The notes below the pieces were generated by a model. That model was not told the origin of the DNA and ran no database searches. It worked only from the letters and a program-made list of their open reading frames with translations. Source: Clostridiaceae bacterium (lineage in GTDB: Bacteria > Bacillota > Clostridia > DUPQ01). Taken from it: a stretch of 54,707 nucleotides of DNA. This document shows, one piece after another, positions 26,892 to 35,253 of the stretch; position 1 is the first letter of the stretch, and the number at the start of each line of letters is the position of its first letter. Made by a program: the position numbers and the translations under genes. The DNA is taken from the NCBI GenBank assembly GCA_012729955.1, contig JAAYBX010000151.1, positions 1-54,707 of the forward strand, given 5' to 3'.

Positions 26892-27476
26892 CTACATATC
26901 ACCTTTGTCTTTCTTAATGTTGTATCTGTTCATAGCTATGTCTATGCCTTCTGTCATGATACATACTATAGCCTTGATTACATCCTGTAAAGTGTTTTCT
27001 ACAATCTGTTTCTCAGTTTTTGGAAATCTGCCAAGCACATAATCCACCGCATCTGTCTCAATACTTCTTCCTATACCTACTCTTATGCGTATAAACTGAT
27101 CTGTACCAAGATGATTCAGTATGGACTTCATGCCATTATGCGAGCCACCGCTTCCCTTATACCGTATGCGAAGTTCTCCTACGGGGATATCCATATCATC
27201 ATATACGACAATAAGCCTGGTAAAATCTGTTTTATACCAGTCCATAAGAGCGCGAATGCTTTGACCGCTCAGATTCATATAAGTTCTTGGTTTGGCAAGA
27301 ACAACAGGAATATTATTAATAAAACCTTCCCCGACATGAGCCTGTCCAAGGTTTTTTTTAACTCTGATCGCATAAGTTTCAGACAGTTCGTCTATAGTCA
27401 TAAAACCTATGTTATGTCTTGTATTTCTGTATTTAAGCCCTATGTTGCCAAGTCCTGCTATTAAATATCTTTCCAT
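26892..27476 (-). CDS. pth: peptidyl-tRNA hydrolase
   Basis: 194 aa. Motifs: LIAGLGNIGLKYRNTRHNIGFMTID (catalytic His near residue 20), VLAKPRTYMNLSGQS, VVYDDMDIPVGELRIRYKGSGGSHNGMKSI (Asp and Asn of the active site), and RIRVGIGR. It frees tRNA from peptidyl-tRNA that drops off the ribosome. The ATG at 27476 overlaps the prs stop (TGATG), favouring it over the upstream GTG. mfd follows. Confidence 0.96.
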   Translation of the reverse strand: MERYLIAGLGNIGLKYRNTRHNIGFMTIDELSETYAIRVKKNLGQAHVGEGFINNIPVVLAKPRTYMNLSGQSIRALMDWYKTDFTRLIVVYDDMDIPVGELRIRYKGSGGSHNGMKSILNHLGTDQFIRIRVGIGRSIETDAVDYVLGRFPKTEKQIVENTLQDVIKAIVCIMTEGIDIAMNRYNIKKDKGDM

Positions 27477-28456
27477 CACTTCTCATTTCTGCTATTAGCC
27501 GGAATTTTAAAAAGAGCAGACATGGATGTGTTAGTATATATTTTATAAATAGCTTCTGAAAACAGTTTTGCGACGCTTACTATCTCTATCTTGTTTATCA
27601 TCTTTTCAGCAGGAACCGGTACAGTATCTAGAAGAAACATCTTCTCAATTTTGGAATTATTTATCTTAGTCACAGCGTCTGCAGACAATATTCCATGTGT
27701 AGCATATACCAGAACTCTTTTTGCTCCCATATCCACAACTGTGTTTGCTGCTTTGGTTATTGTACCTGCAGTATCTATCATGTCATCTATTATAATAGCT
27801 GTCTTATCTTTAATATCTCCGATTACGTTCATTATTTCACATTCATTAGCTTTAGTCCTTCTCTTGTCAATAATTGCGATAGAGAGATCTGTTAAGTCAG
27901 CCATCTTCCTTATTCTGTTTACAGAACCCATATCTGGTGCTACCAATATGAAATCTGATTTATCCTTTCCTTTCATTATGTCCAAAACCATATCCGAAAA
28001 GATTATTGAACCTTCAAGATGATCAACTGGTATATCAAAAAAACCTTGAATCTGAGGTGCATGCAGATCCATGGTCAGTATCCTGTCAACGCCTGCGGTA
28101 GTAAGAAGATTTGCTACAAGCTTCGCTGAGATAGGGTCTCTTGCACGTGCTTTCCTGTCCTGTCTTGCATAGCCGAAATATGGCATAACAGCTGTGACTC
28201 TGGCACTTGATGAACGTTTTAATGCATCGGTCATTATCAGAAGCTCCATAAGGTTTTCATTTACAGGCGGGCATGTGGACTGTATTATAAAAACATCAGA
28301 CCCTCTGACAAGTTCATTTATCATCATCTGAATCTCACCATCTGCAAATCTGCCTACCTTCGAATCCAGAAGCGGTACGCCCAGATAGTTTGCTATTTCC
28401 GCAGCAAGTTTAAGATTAGCGTTGCCGCCCATAATCTTGATATCATTTCTGGCCAA
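27476..28456 (-). CDS. prs: ribose-phosphate pyrophosphokinase
   Basis: 326 aa. Makes PRPP from ribose 5-phosphate and ATP. Motifs: RFADGEIQMMINELVRGSDVFIIQS, PYFGYARQDRKARARDPISAKLVANLL (catalytic flexible loop region), LTMDLHAPQIQGFFDIPVDHL, and the PRPP-binding AIIIDDMIDTAGTITKA. The start codon is TTG (at 28456) with AAGGGGG 8 nt upstream. Follows the glmU-like gene after 32 bp. Its product feeds PurF, encoded 25 kb away. Confidence 0.97.
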   Translation of the reverse strand: MARNDIKIMGGNANLKLAAEIANYLGVPLLDSKVGRFADGEIQMMINELVRGSDVFIIQSTCPPVNENLMELLIMTDALKRSSSARVTAVMPYFGYARQDRKARARDPISAKLVANLLTTAGVDRILTMDLHAPQIQGFFDIPVDHLEGSIIFSDMVLDIMKGKDKSDFILVAPDMGSVNRIRKMADLTDLSIAIIDKRRTKANECEIMNVIGDIKDKTAIIIDDMIDTAGTITKAANTVVDMGAKRVLVYATHGILSADAVTKINNSKIEKMFLLDTVPVPAEKMINKIEIVSVAKLFSEAIYKIYTNTSMSALFKIPANSRNEK

Positions 28457-28488
28457 AATTAATTCCCCCTTACAATGTATTAGTCTTT

Positions 28489-29409
28489 CTACTTCATCCT
28501 GCCGGTCTTTTCAACCCAGCCTTCCTTGTTAACCTGATGAGACCTTGCAATTGCTAAAGATCCAGTCTTAACATCTTCAACGATAGTAGAGCCTGCTGCT
28601 ATGAAAGTGTTATCCTCCAATTCAACAGGCGCGACTAAAGTGCTGTTGCATCCCACAAATACATGACTGCCTATCTTTGTTTTGTATTTTGCTTTACCAT
28701 CATAATTTGCAGTAATTACACCGCATGAAATATTACATGCCTTGCCTATTTCAGAATCACCTGCATAAACGAAATGGGGTATTTTTGTGCCATCATCTAC
28801 AATTGTATTTTTCAGTTCGACAAAATCACCGACTTTTACCTTATCCCTGAGCTGCGTATGCGGCCGTATGTAAGCAAAAGGACCTATAGTGCAGTTTGCA
28901 CCGATTGAGCTTTCCAGCACGACAGATTTCATAACTGAAGTATCCTGTCCTATTCTGGAAGATTCAATTTTCGTATCAGGCCCTATTACACAGCCAGAAC
29001 AAATAAATGAATCACCTTCAATGAAGCAGTTTGGATATATTACGGCTTTAGGTTCTATCTTCACTGAATAATCAATATATGTTTCGGTTACTGACATAAG
29101 CCTAACTCCGTTTTCTATATGGGAAATGTTTATTTCTGTCTTGATATGCTCGCATGCATCGTAATATGCTATTGCGCAATCTACTGCAGCATATTCCATC
29201 TTTCCCTTTTTACGCACAAACTGATCAATCAATTCATCAGGACAATAGAATAAGTCTTCGGGTACTTCAAAACCTGCCTGGTCATAATAGTAGCCTAAGG
29301 AGAAAAGCTTGTGCTCCAGAATCTCTTTAGGTGACATTCCAAATACATTACTATCCCGGTAATCTGAGAAATATTCCATCTGTTTTATTACAAATCTTTT
29401 ATCTTCCAT
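28489..29409 (-). CDS. GlmU-like glucosamine-1-phosphate N-acetyltransferase, uridyltransferase domain missing
   Basis: 306 aa. Residues about 92-306 match the left-handed beta-helix acetyltransferase half of GlmU: GPFAYIRPHTQLRDKVKVGDFVELKN, PHFVYAGDSEIG, NYDGK, FVGCNSTLVAPV, ARSHQVNKEGWV. The expected catalytic residues Arg182, Lys200, His212 and Tyr215 are present. Full GlmU is about 455 aa; the N-terminal pyrophosphorylase with LAAGxGTRM is absent, replaced by about 75 residues without a recognised motif. It should acetylate GlcN-1-P but not make UDP-GlcNAc. It keeps GlmU's usual place before prs. Start at MEDKRF, with GGAG 9 nt upstream; other starts exist at 29424 and 29418. Confidence 0.85.
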   Translation of the reverse strand: MEDKRFVIKQMEYFSDYRDSNVFGMSPKEILEHKLFSLGYYYDQAGFEVPEDLFYCPDELIDQFVRKKGKMEYAAVDCAIAYYDACEHIKTEINISHIENGVRLMSVTETYIDYSVKIEPKAVIYPNCFIEGDSFICSGCVIGPDTKIESSRIGQDTSVMKSVVLESSIGANCTIGPFAYIRPHTQLRDKVKVGDFVELKNTIVDDGTKIPHFVYAGDSEIGKACNISCGVITANYDGKAKYKTKIGSHVFVGCNSTLVAPVELEDNTFIAAGSTIVEDVKTGSLAIARSHQVNKEGWVEKTGRMK

Positions 29410-29428
29410 TTTCTTCATCTCCAAATAA

Positions 29429-29457
29429 ATTATACATCAACAGGAAGGAATTTTCAC
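29429..29457 (-). promoter_or_regulatory. promoter of the glmU-like-prs-pth-mfd operon
   Basis: Minus strand: GTGAAA (29452-29457), 17 bp, TATAAT (29429-29434), only 20-25 nt before the start codon. It lies in the short gap to the preceding GH95 gene, which suggests that the GH95 genes and the glmU operon are separately transcribed. Confidence 0.6.
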
Positions 29458-29462
29458 CCTTC

Positions 29463-31766
29463 TCATATATAAATATTTATAACACTTTGCTTTCCTTTGT
29501 CCAAAATTACTGTTATATATCTATTTTCCCTATGTGATACTAAAACACACCCGCTGCATTCAGCAGTACAAAAACCCATTGGTATTTCAATCTCAATGCT
29601 TGCATCTTTTAAAGGAACAAGTTTTATAGTTATATGTTTCTCCGTCAGATTCCAGTCAATGTCTGCTGTGCATGCGCACCTTGTGCAAAGCCCTTTAACC
29701 GTTCCTTTATTCCAGTCAGGAACTATTGCAGGAAGAATCCGTATAAATCCAGGTTTTGAGAAAATGAGCATTTCAAGAACTGCTGCTGTGAATCCGAAAT
29801 TCGCGTCTATTTGAAAAGGAGGATTACCTGCAAACCAATCTGTGGTTACACCTTGTCCGCGCCAGTCATTATGGTAAGTGAAAAGATTGGATTTCACACA
29901 GGACCTTACTAGATTGCTTAAACACTCATATGCCCTGCTGCCATTTTCCAGCCTTGCATATATATTAGCCATATGAGCATATGACCAGCCTGTCTGGTCT
30001 GAAAATCCTACGAAGAGTCTTTTCTCCACAGCTTTGCAGATAGCTGCATAGTTAACTGAATCATTCTCTTTTGTAATTTCAAATCCGGGAAATACAGGAT
30101 ATATATGCGACTGATGCCTGTGATTATAGTTATCCTTTAAATCTTCATGAAGCCATTCCTTGAAAGCACCGTCTTCATTAATCATATATTCAGGCATCTT
30201 TCCTTGCATTTTCTTCCATTTTACAACTTCTTCTTTTTTTATACCCAGATACTCGCAGGCATAAATCATATTGCAAATTACTTCTTTAGCAATAGCTACA
30301 TCCATTGTTGCATTCAAACACATTGATGATGCATTTGGGACTGATGGGGTATTTTCCGGTGAATACGAAGGCACGAAAACATATTTCCCGTCTTTTTCGA
30401 TAGTCAGATAGTCTTCATAAAAGTCTATAATATTCGACATGTATGGTATTACCCTGTTTTCAAGAAAATTGTCGTCTCCTGTAAAAAGCCAATAATCAAA
30501 ATAGTGTGCGGCCATCCAGCCTGCTGCAGATATCCAGTAGGAATCCGTTTTCCCATGAGTTGTCTGTGCAAGAGGCATGAGTATCCCTCTTGCGTTATAT
30601 ATCCTTTTTGCGTTTTCTTTATAGTCTTCAGTATAGCTGTCAAAATAGTCATAAAAAGGCATCATACAGTCATTAAGGCCAGAAACCAGAGCTGGCCAGT
30701 AATTCATCTGTATATTTTCATCAAGATGATAATCAGAAGACCATGCCGGATTATATTCACCATTCCATAATCCTTGCAGGTTTGCTGGCAGGCCTCCTTT
30801 TTTTGATGAGGATATCAATAAATATCTGCCGTAATTAAACATGGTATGCACAATCTGTTTTGACGCTATACTGTTATATGACTTTGATAAAAGCATTTCG
30901 TTTGTGACCGGTCTGTTACTCTGGCCGATATCCAGTGTAAGCTTTCCATATAGTTCTTTCCATTTCTTTTTATGAGACCTGAATAATACATTGTAATCGC
31001 ATTTTACTATATCCTTCTTAATGCGTTTTACTGCTTTACCATCATCTTCCCACATATACAGTTTTACAAATACATATACCTTATCTGCATCCTTCACCCT
31101 TATATTATCTTTATCATGATACCTGCTTCCGCCTATATTCCTCATATATGCAACTGCACCATGATTCAGACCGTTTGGATACTTAGCTTTATAGATTAAA
31201 AAATCATCATCAGTTTCCAAGGATGTTTCCAGCAATCCTTTAGCTCCACTACCGCCTTCTATGTTTACGCGAGCATTAATATATCCTTTTCGGTCTGCTT
31301 CCAGGCATATACAAATCACATCCTTGTCGTATGATATGAATGTGCTTCTTTTTAAAGAGACCTCCCCTTCCTTCCAGGAAATTTCTGTGAAAGCCTTATT
31401 AAAGTCCAGTTTAAATGAATAATCCGTAAATACCTTCTTTATACTCTGACCAATAAACATAAAGGCAAAAGGCTGATACGAGTCAATCTTAAGATGATCA
31501 GTACCAGCTTCTTTAATGCTTCTTGTATATATTTCCTCAGCTTCTTTATATGAACCTTCTAGTATAAGATTACGGATTCTGTCCATATTCATATAAACAG
31601 GTCCTGGTGTCTCAGCTTTTGAACAGTTAAACAGTTTTTCATGGTTGAGCACCATTTTTTCACGAAAAATACCGCCGAAAATCAAAGCTCCGATTTTCCC
31701 ATTACCTAAAGGCACTGCTTCATTCCAGCATGATGCAGGCATTTCTTTTAACATAAAGTCAGGCAT
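29463..31766 (-). CDS. glycoside hydrolase family 95 protein (alpha-L-fucosidase/galactosidase type), copy 2
   Basis: 767 aa. An N-terminal beta-sandwich (PLGNGKIGALIFGGIFREKMVLNHEKLF, 19-46), then a helical (alpha/alpha)6 barrel and C-terminal beta domain. Motifs: GLPANLQGLWN (325-335), YHLDENIQMNYWP (346-358), SYSPENTPS (general-acid Glu about 471) and PPFQIDANFGFTAA (general-base Asp about 654). The family's paired Asn site (N-x-N) reads Asp349-Glu-Asn351. No signal peptide, so a cytosolic glycosidase acting on imported oligosaccharide or glycoside is inferred; no transporter is adjacent. AGGAGG precedes ATG, 9 nt after the stop of the paralogue. Confidence 0.9.
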   Translation of the reverse strand: MPDFMLKEMPASCWNEAVPLGNGKIGALIFGGIFREKMVLNHEKLFNCSKAETPGPVYMNMDRIRNLILEGSYKEAEEIYTRSIKEAGTDHLKIDSYQPFAFMFIGQSIKKVFTDYSFKLDFNKAFTEISWKEGEVSLKRSTFISYDKDVICICLEADRKGYINARVNIEGGSGAKGLLETSLETDDDFLIYKAKYPNGLNHGAVAYMRNIGGSRYHDKDNIRVKDADKVYVFVKLYMWEDDGKAVKRIKKDIVKCDYNVLFRSHKKKWKELYGKLTLDIGQSNRPVTNEMLLSKSYNSIASKQIVHTMFNYGRYLLISSSKKGGLPANLQGLWNGEYNPAWSSDYHLDENIQMNYWPALVSGLNDCMMPFYDYFDSYTEDYKENAKRIYNARGILMPLAQTTHGKTDSYWISAAGWMAAHYFDYWLFTGDDNFLENRVIPYMSNIIDFYEDYLTIEKDGKYVFVPSYSPENTPSVPNASSMCLNATMDVAIAKEVICNMIYACEYLGIKKEEVVKWKKMQGKMPEYMINEDGAFKEWLHEDLKDNYNHRHQSHIYPVFPGFEITKENDSVNYAAICKAVEKRLFVGFSDQTGWSYAHMANIYARLENGSRAYECLSNLVRSCVKSNLFTYHNDWRGQGVTTDWFAGNPPFQIDANFGFTAAVLEMLIFSKPGFIRILPAIVPDWNKGTVKGLCTRCACTADIDWNLTEKHITIKLVPLKDASIEIEIPMGFCTAECSGCVLVSHRENRYITVILDKGKQSVINIYI

Positions 31767-31775
31767 ACCGTCCTC

Positions 31776-34097
31776 CTATCCTATTTTCAAACTGCCTTTT
31801 TTATCTTTTTTAAGAGTGATTGAGTAGTATGCATGTCCGTTATCTTCCTTCTGCATTATAACTTCACAGTTTTCTGGTTCTAGTTTTTTTGGAACATATG
31901 GCAGCTCCAATATTACAGTCTGATTCTCGTATGAGCATAATACGACATCAATCTTATTATCCTCCCAGATGATATCGCATTTTACTCCGCATCTGGTCGA
32001 TACATTAAGCAGTTTTCCTTTTTTCCATGCTTTCGGCAACGCAGGTAGCACTCTTAAAAAACCATCTTTTGAGAAGACAAGCATCTCAATTATAGCTGCA
32101 GTAAATCCCAAATTAGCATCAATCTGGAAAGGAGGCATTTTACCGAACCAATAGAGTGTCAGTCCCTGGTCTCTCCAGTCATTATGGTATGTGAAAAGAT
32201 TCGCTCCTGTACATGACCTTAAGATATAGTTCAGGCACTCAAGAGCATTCTGCCCATCTTCCAGTCTCGCGTAGATATTTGCCATATGCGCATATGACCA
32301 GCCTGTCTGTTGCACAAAGCCTATCATCAGCCTCTTATCAACAGCTGTTTTTAAAGCATCATATATAACATGGTCACTTTCCTTTGTTATCTCATTTCCT
32401 GGAAACAGAGGATATATATGTGACTGATGCCTGTGGTAATAGTTATCCTTAAGCCCGTCATACAACCACTCTTTCATAGCTTTGTCTTCGTTTATCTCAT
32501 ACTCTGGCATTTTTGAAAGCATTGTCTCCCATTTGGAGATATTTACATCTTCAATATCAAGGTAGCGGCATGCATTTATGAGGTTTGTTATGCATTCCTT
32601 TGCGATTGCTACATCCATTGTCGCATTTACACACATCATGGAAGCATGTTCATGCTGAGGTACGTTTTCTGGTGAAAGGGAAGGCACAAAAACATATTTT
32701 CCCTTTTCATCAGTAATAAGAAAATCCTCATAGAACAAAACTACCTCCTTCATGAACCTGACAGCTCTGTGTTTTAAGAACTCATCATCTTTTGTAAAAA
32801 GCCAGTAATCATAATAATGGGAGCTGATCCAACCTCCTGCAGATATCCATGACTGCCATCTGCCTGTAATACCGCTTATCTTGCCATGAGTACTCATGCA
32901 TATTGGTACAAGAATGCCTCTGCAATTGTATATTTTCTTTGCGTTTTCCCTAAAATGGGGAATCATGGAGTCGAAATAGTCATACAGCGCTAATGATGAT
33001 TCGAACTGTCCTAAAGGTAAAGAAGCCCAGTAACACATCTGAACATTCTCATCATTATGTATATCTGAATCCCATTTTGGTTCATAAGAGCCGTTCCATA
33101 TACCCTGCAGGTTTATGGGAAGCCCGTTTTTCCTTGATGATGATATGAATAGGTATTTGCCATAATTAAACATTGTATGAAACAGGTTTATCGGCTTCTT
33201 ATTTTGATATGCTTCAAGAAGAATTTCCTCATTGGATACCAGCTCTGGTTCATCTCCCAAAGTCAGGCTGACAGTATTATACAATTTGTTCCAAATAGAA
33301 ATATGATTCTTTTTAAGCTGTTCATAATCATATTCCTTAAGAGTTTTAATTAAACGGTCTGCTGCTTTCTTTTCGTCTTCATATATGTACAGTCTGATAA
33401 ATACATATATTTTCTTCGCCTGTTTGACTGATATAAATTCATTATCATATTCAATAATGCCTTCATCTGTCTTAACAAAGGCTACCGCTCCGTGTTTTCT
33501 GCCGTCTTTATACGAGGAATTGAATATGAAGCAGTTTTCACGAACGCAGCTGCTGCTGTCAAGATACTTTTCGCCTCCAGGAACTGAACCTATATAAACT
33601 TTCAGGTCTAGAGGCTTGTCATTTGAAGAAGTCATGCTTGTACATATACATCCAGTATCATATGACACGAAGCTTTCACGGGTTATCCTGGTGTTTTTCT
33701 CATTCCACTGAACTTTTGCGATAGCAGATGAAAAATCAAGTGTTGAACTATATTCAGTAAAAGCATCATCAGGCTTTCTCACCATATATGCTTCAGCAAA
33801 AGGCTGATAAGGATCTACGTTATACACCTCTTTACAGCATGCCTTGAATTTTTCATTAAAATATTCCTCTCCCTCATCATATCTTCCTTCCAGCATCAGT
33901 TTCCTGACTTCTTGCAGATACTCGTAAAAAGGATCGTAGACTGGTTCTTTCTGATATCTGAAAAGCCTTTCATGGTTAAGTAAGATTCTTTCCTTCTGTA
34001 TGTTGCCATAAATCATTGCACCGATTTCGCCATTTCCCAAAGGCAATGCATCCTGCCACTCGGTCGCAGGCATTTTTTTCATCATCAGATCTGCCAT
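31776..34097 (-). CDS. glycoside hydrolase family 95 protein, copy 1
   Basis: 773 aa, a paralogue of the next gene over its whole length, sharing PLGNGEIGAMIYGNIQKERILLNHERLF, GLPINLQGIWNGSYEP, the Asp-Glu-Asn site (349-351) in HNDENVQMCYW, PSLSPENVPQ (Glu477) and PPFQIDANLGFTAA. It differs by a six-residue insertion after residue 407 (GITGRW region), and by MCYW in place of MNYW. No signal peptide. AAGGGGG precedes ATG. Tandem GH95 copies with different active-site neighbourhoods suggest division of labour on fucose- or galactose-type linkages. Nothing nearby names the substrate. Confidence 0.9.
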   Translation of the reverse strand: MADLMMKKMPATEWQDALPLGNGEIGAMIYGNIQKERILLNHERLFRYQKEPVYDPFYEYLQEVRKLMLEGRYDEGEEYFNEKFKACCKEVYNVDPYQPFAEAYMVRKPDDAFTEYSSTLDFSSAIAKVQWNEKNTRITRESFVSYDTGCICTSMTSSNDKPLDLKVYIGSVPGGEKYLDSSSCVRENCFIFNSSYKDGRKHGAVAFVKTDEGIIEYDNEFISVKQAKKIYVFIRLYIYEDEKKAADRLIKTLKEYDYEQLKKNHISIWNKLYNTVSLTLGDEPELVSNEEILLEAYQNKKPINLFHTMFNYGKYLFISSSRKNGLPINLQGIWNGSYEPKWDSDIHNDENVQMCYWASLPLGQFESSLALYDYFDSMIPHFRENAKKIYNCRGILVPICMSTHGKISGITGRWQSWISAGGWISSHYYDYWLFTKDDEFLKHRAVRFMKEVVLFYEDFLITDEKGKYVFVPSLSPENVPQHEHASMMCVNATMDVAIAKECITNLINACRYLDIEDVNISKWETMLSKMPEYEINEDKAMKEWLYDGLKDNYYHRHQSHIYPLFPGNEITKESDHVIYDALKTAVDKRLMIGFVQQTGWSYAHMANIYARLEDGQNALECLNYILRSCTGANLFTYHNDWRDQGLTLYWFGKMPPFQIDANLGFTAAIIEMLVFSKDGFLRVLPALPKAWKKGKLLNVSTRCGVKCDIIWEDNKIDVVLCSYENQTVILELPYVPKKLEPENCEVIMQKEDNGHAYYSITLKKDKKGSLKIG

Positions 34098-34174
34098 AAC
34101 GCACCCCCTTAGGATATGATAACACAGTTGTTATATTACTTCAGCATGCTACTGTAAAATATTTAGAATTATGT

Positions 34175-34789
34175 TTAATACTGATGATTCCACCTGTCTT
34201 CTTTCCCCTTCCATATGCAAAGCTGCATATCTGTTGTGAACCCGAAATCCGGCATGCCATAGCTATATGCCTTAATCCTCTCTTTAATAAAAGATTCAAA
34301 CCCTCTTTCATCAATCCTGTTCTCCATAAGCGCTATGAAAGCATCTGCTCTGGCGGCATTTTCGTTAATATTGAAAATTTTATCCGCTGCAATAAGAATT
34401 TCCTTCTCCTGTACGCTCATAGGTTTATCCTGTTTGGAAAGAATATCCCGGCATATGGCATCTGGATAAATCATATTTAGTGTTTTTAGTTCCTCTTCTG
34501 ACACTTCATGATATAGCTCTTTTTCATACGCCAGTTCAGAATCAGTATAAGCTATGCAGAATACATAAACTGTTTCCGGATTTTCTACTTTTGTCACATA
34601 GGTTATATCCTCAAGGTCTGCACCATTAAAAGAAGGATAATTGGCATTTATGAAATCACATATGTTTGATATGTCAATTTCCTTCATTTCACATAATTCA
34701 AAAAAACCATAGAAATAGTCATTACTGAAATAGTCTTTTCTTACGATAAAATTATTTCTTTTTTTTAAAACCAGAGATATCTTGTACAT
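34175..34789 (-). CDS. unknown protein, possible degenerate Nudix fold
   Basis: 204 aa, not recognised. It opens with a short strand pattern (MYKISLVLKKRNNFIVRKDYF), a helix (about 30-48), a DLEDITYVTKVENPETVYVFCIAY strand pair, and YHEVSEEELKTLNMIYPDAICRDIL, which resembles the closing WxxxEEL segment of Nudix proteins. The C-terminal 80 residues are helical and end with GMPDFGFTTDMQLCIWKGKEDRW. No Nudix box (GX5EX7REUXEEXGU) is present. The start follows AAGGAAG by 6 nt and overlaps the upstream gene by 38 nt. It is probably translationally coupled to that gene and lies ahead of the GH95 pair (77-bp gap). Confidence 0.6.
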   Translation of the reverse strand: MYKISLVLKKRNNFIVRKDYFSNDYFYGFFELCEMKEIDISNICDFINANYPSFNGADLEDITYVTKVENPETVYVFCIAYTDSELAYEKELYHEVSEEELKTLNMIYPDAICRDILSKQDKPMSVQEKEILIAADKIFNINENAARADAFIALMENRIDERGFESFIKERIKAYSYGMPDFGFTTDMQLCIWKGKEDRWNHQY

Positions 34790-35174
34790 TAGATGCTTCC
34801 TTTCCATCCGCATTAAGGATCAAATCCTTAATTATGTCATCACCAATTATAAAATCTACTTTTATGAGATCTTCTTTATCTAGCCACAACAATTCCAAAG
34901 GCGGATCAGCACTTAAAAGAGATGCAGAAAAATATGCATAACTTATAACATCAGAGCTTTCTTTGAAATCCTCCTGATAAATGCAGCTATTAATTTTTAT
35001 AGAAATCCCATACTTCATTTTCAGACCGTATTTCAGAATTTCTTCTTTTTTTGCGATAGCATTAACAGTTTCCACTCTTGGAAACATTACATGCATTTTC
35101 TTATCCTTTTCTACAGGTTCGATTAGGTATTGTCCGTTCCGGATTATTACGGCTCCTATGAATTCAACTAACAT
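34752..35174 (-). CDS. small Nudix-like protein without Nudix box
   Basis: 140 aa. Layout of a Nudix fold: LVEFIGAVIIRNGQYLIEPVEKDKKMHVMFPRVE, a helix in place of the Nudix helix (TVNAIAKKEEILKYGLKMKYGI), a strand pair, and LELLWLDKEDLIKVDFIIGDDIIKDLI like the final W-x-x-x-x-E-L segment. The acidic Nudix-box residues are missing, so metal-dependent hydrolysis is unlikely and a binding or regulatory role is inferred. AAGGAG is 6 nt before the ATG at 35174. First gene of a two-gene unit with the overlapping unknown; TTGACA of a probable promoter lies about 57 nt upstream. Confidence 0.62.
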   Translation of the reverse strand: MLVEFIGAVIIRNGQYLIEPVEKDKKMHVMFPRVETVNAIAKKEEILKYGLKMKYGISIKINSCIYQEDFKESSDVISYAYFSASLLSADPPLELLWLDKEDLIKVDFIIGDDIIKDLILNADGKEASNVQDISGFKKKK

Positions 35175-35206
35175 AAATACTCCTTTTATGACATTTATTA
35201 GTATTT

Positions 35207-35236
35207 TTATGTTAGCATGAAGATATAGTATGTCAA
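35207..35236 (-). promoter_or_regulatory. probable promoter of the Nudix-like gene pair
   Basis: A perfect TTGACA lies at 35231-35236 (minus strand). The -10 is uncertain: TAACAT after 15 bp with a TG extension, or CATAAA after 18 bp. The start codon is at 35174. Confidence 0.4.
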
Positions 35237-35253
35237 CAGACAAAATTGATATA

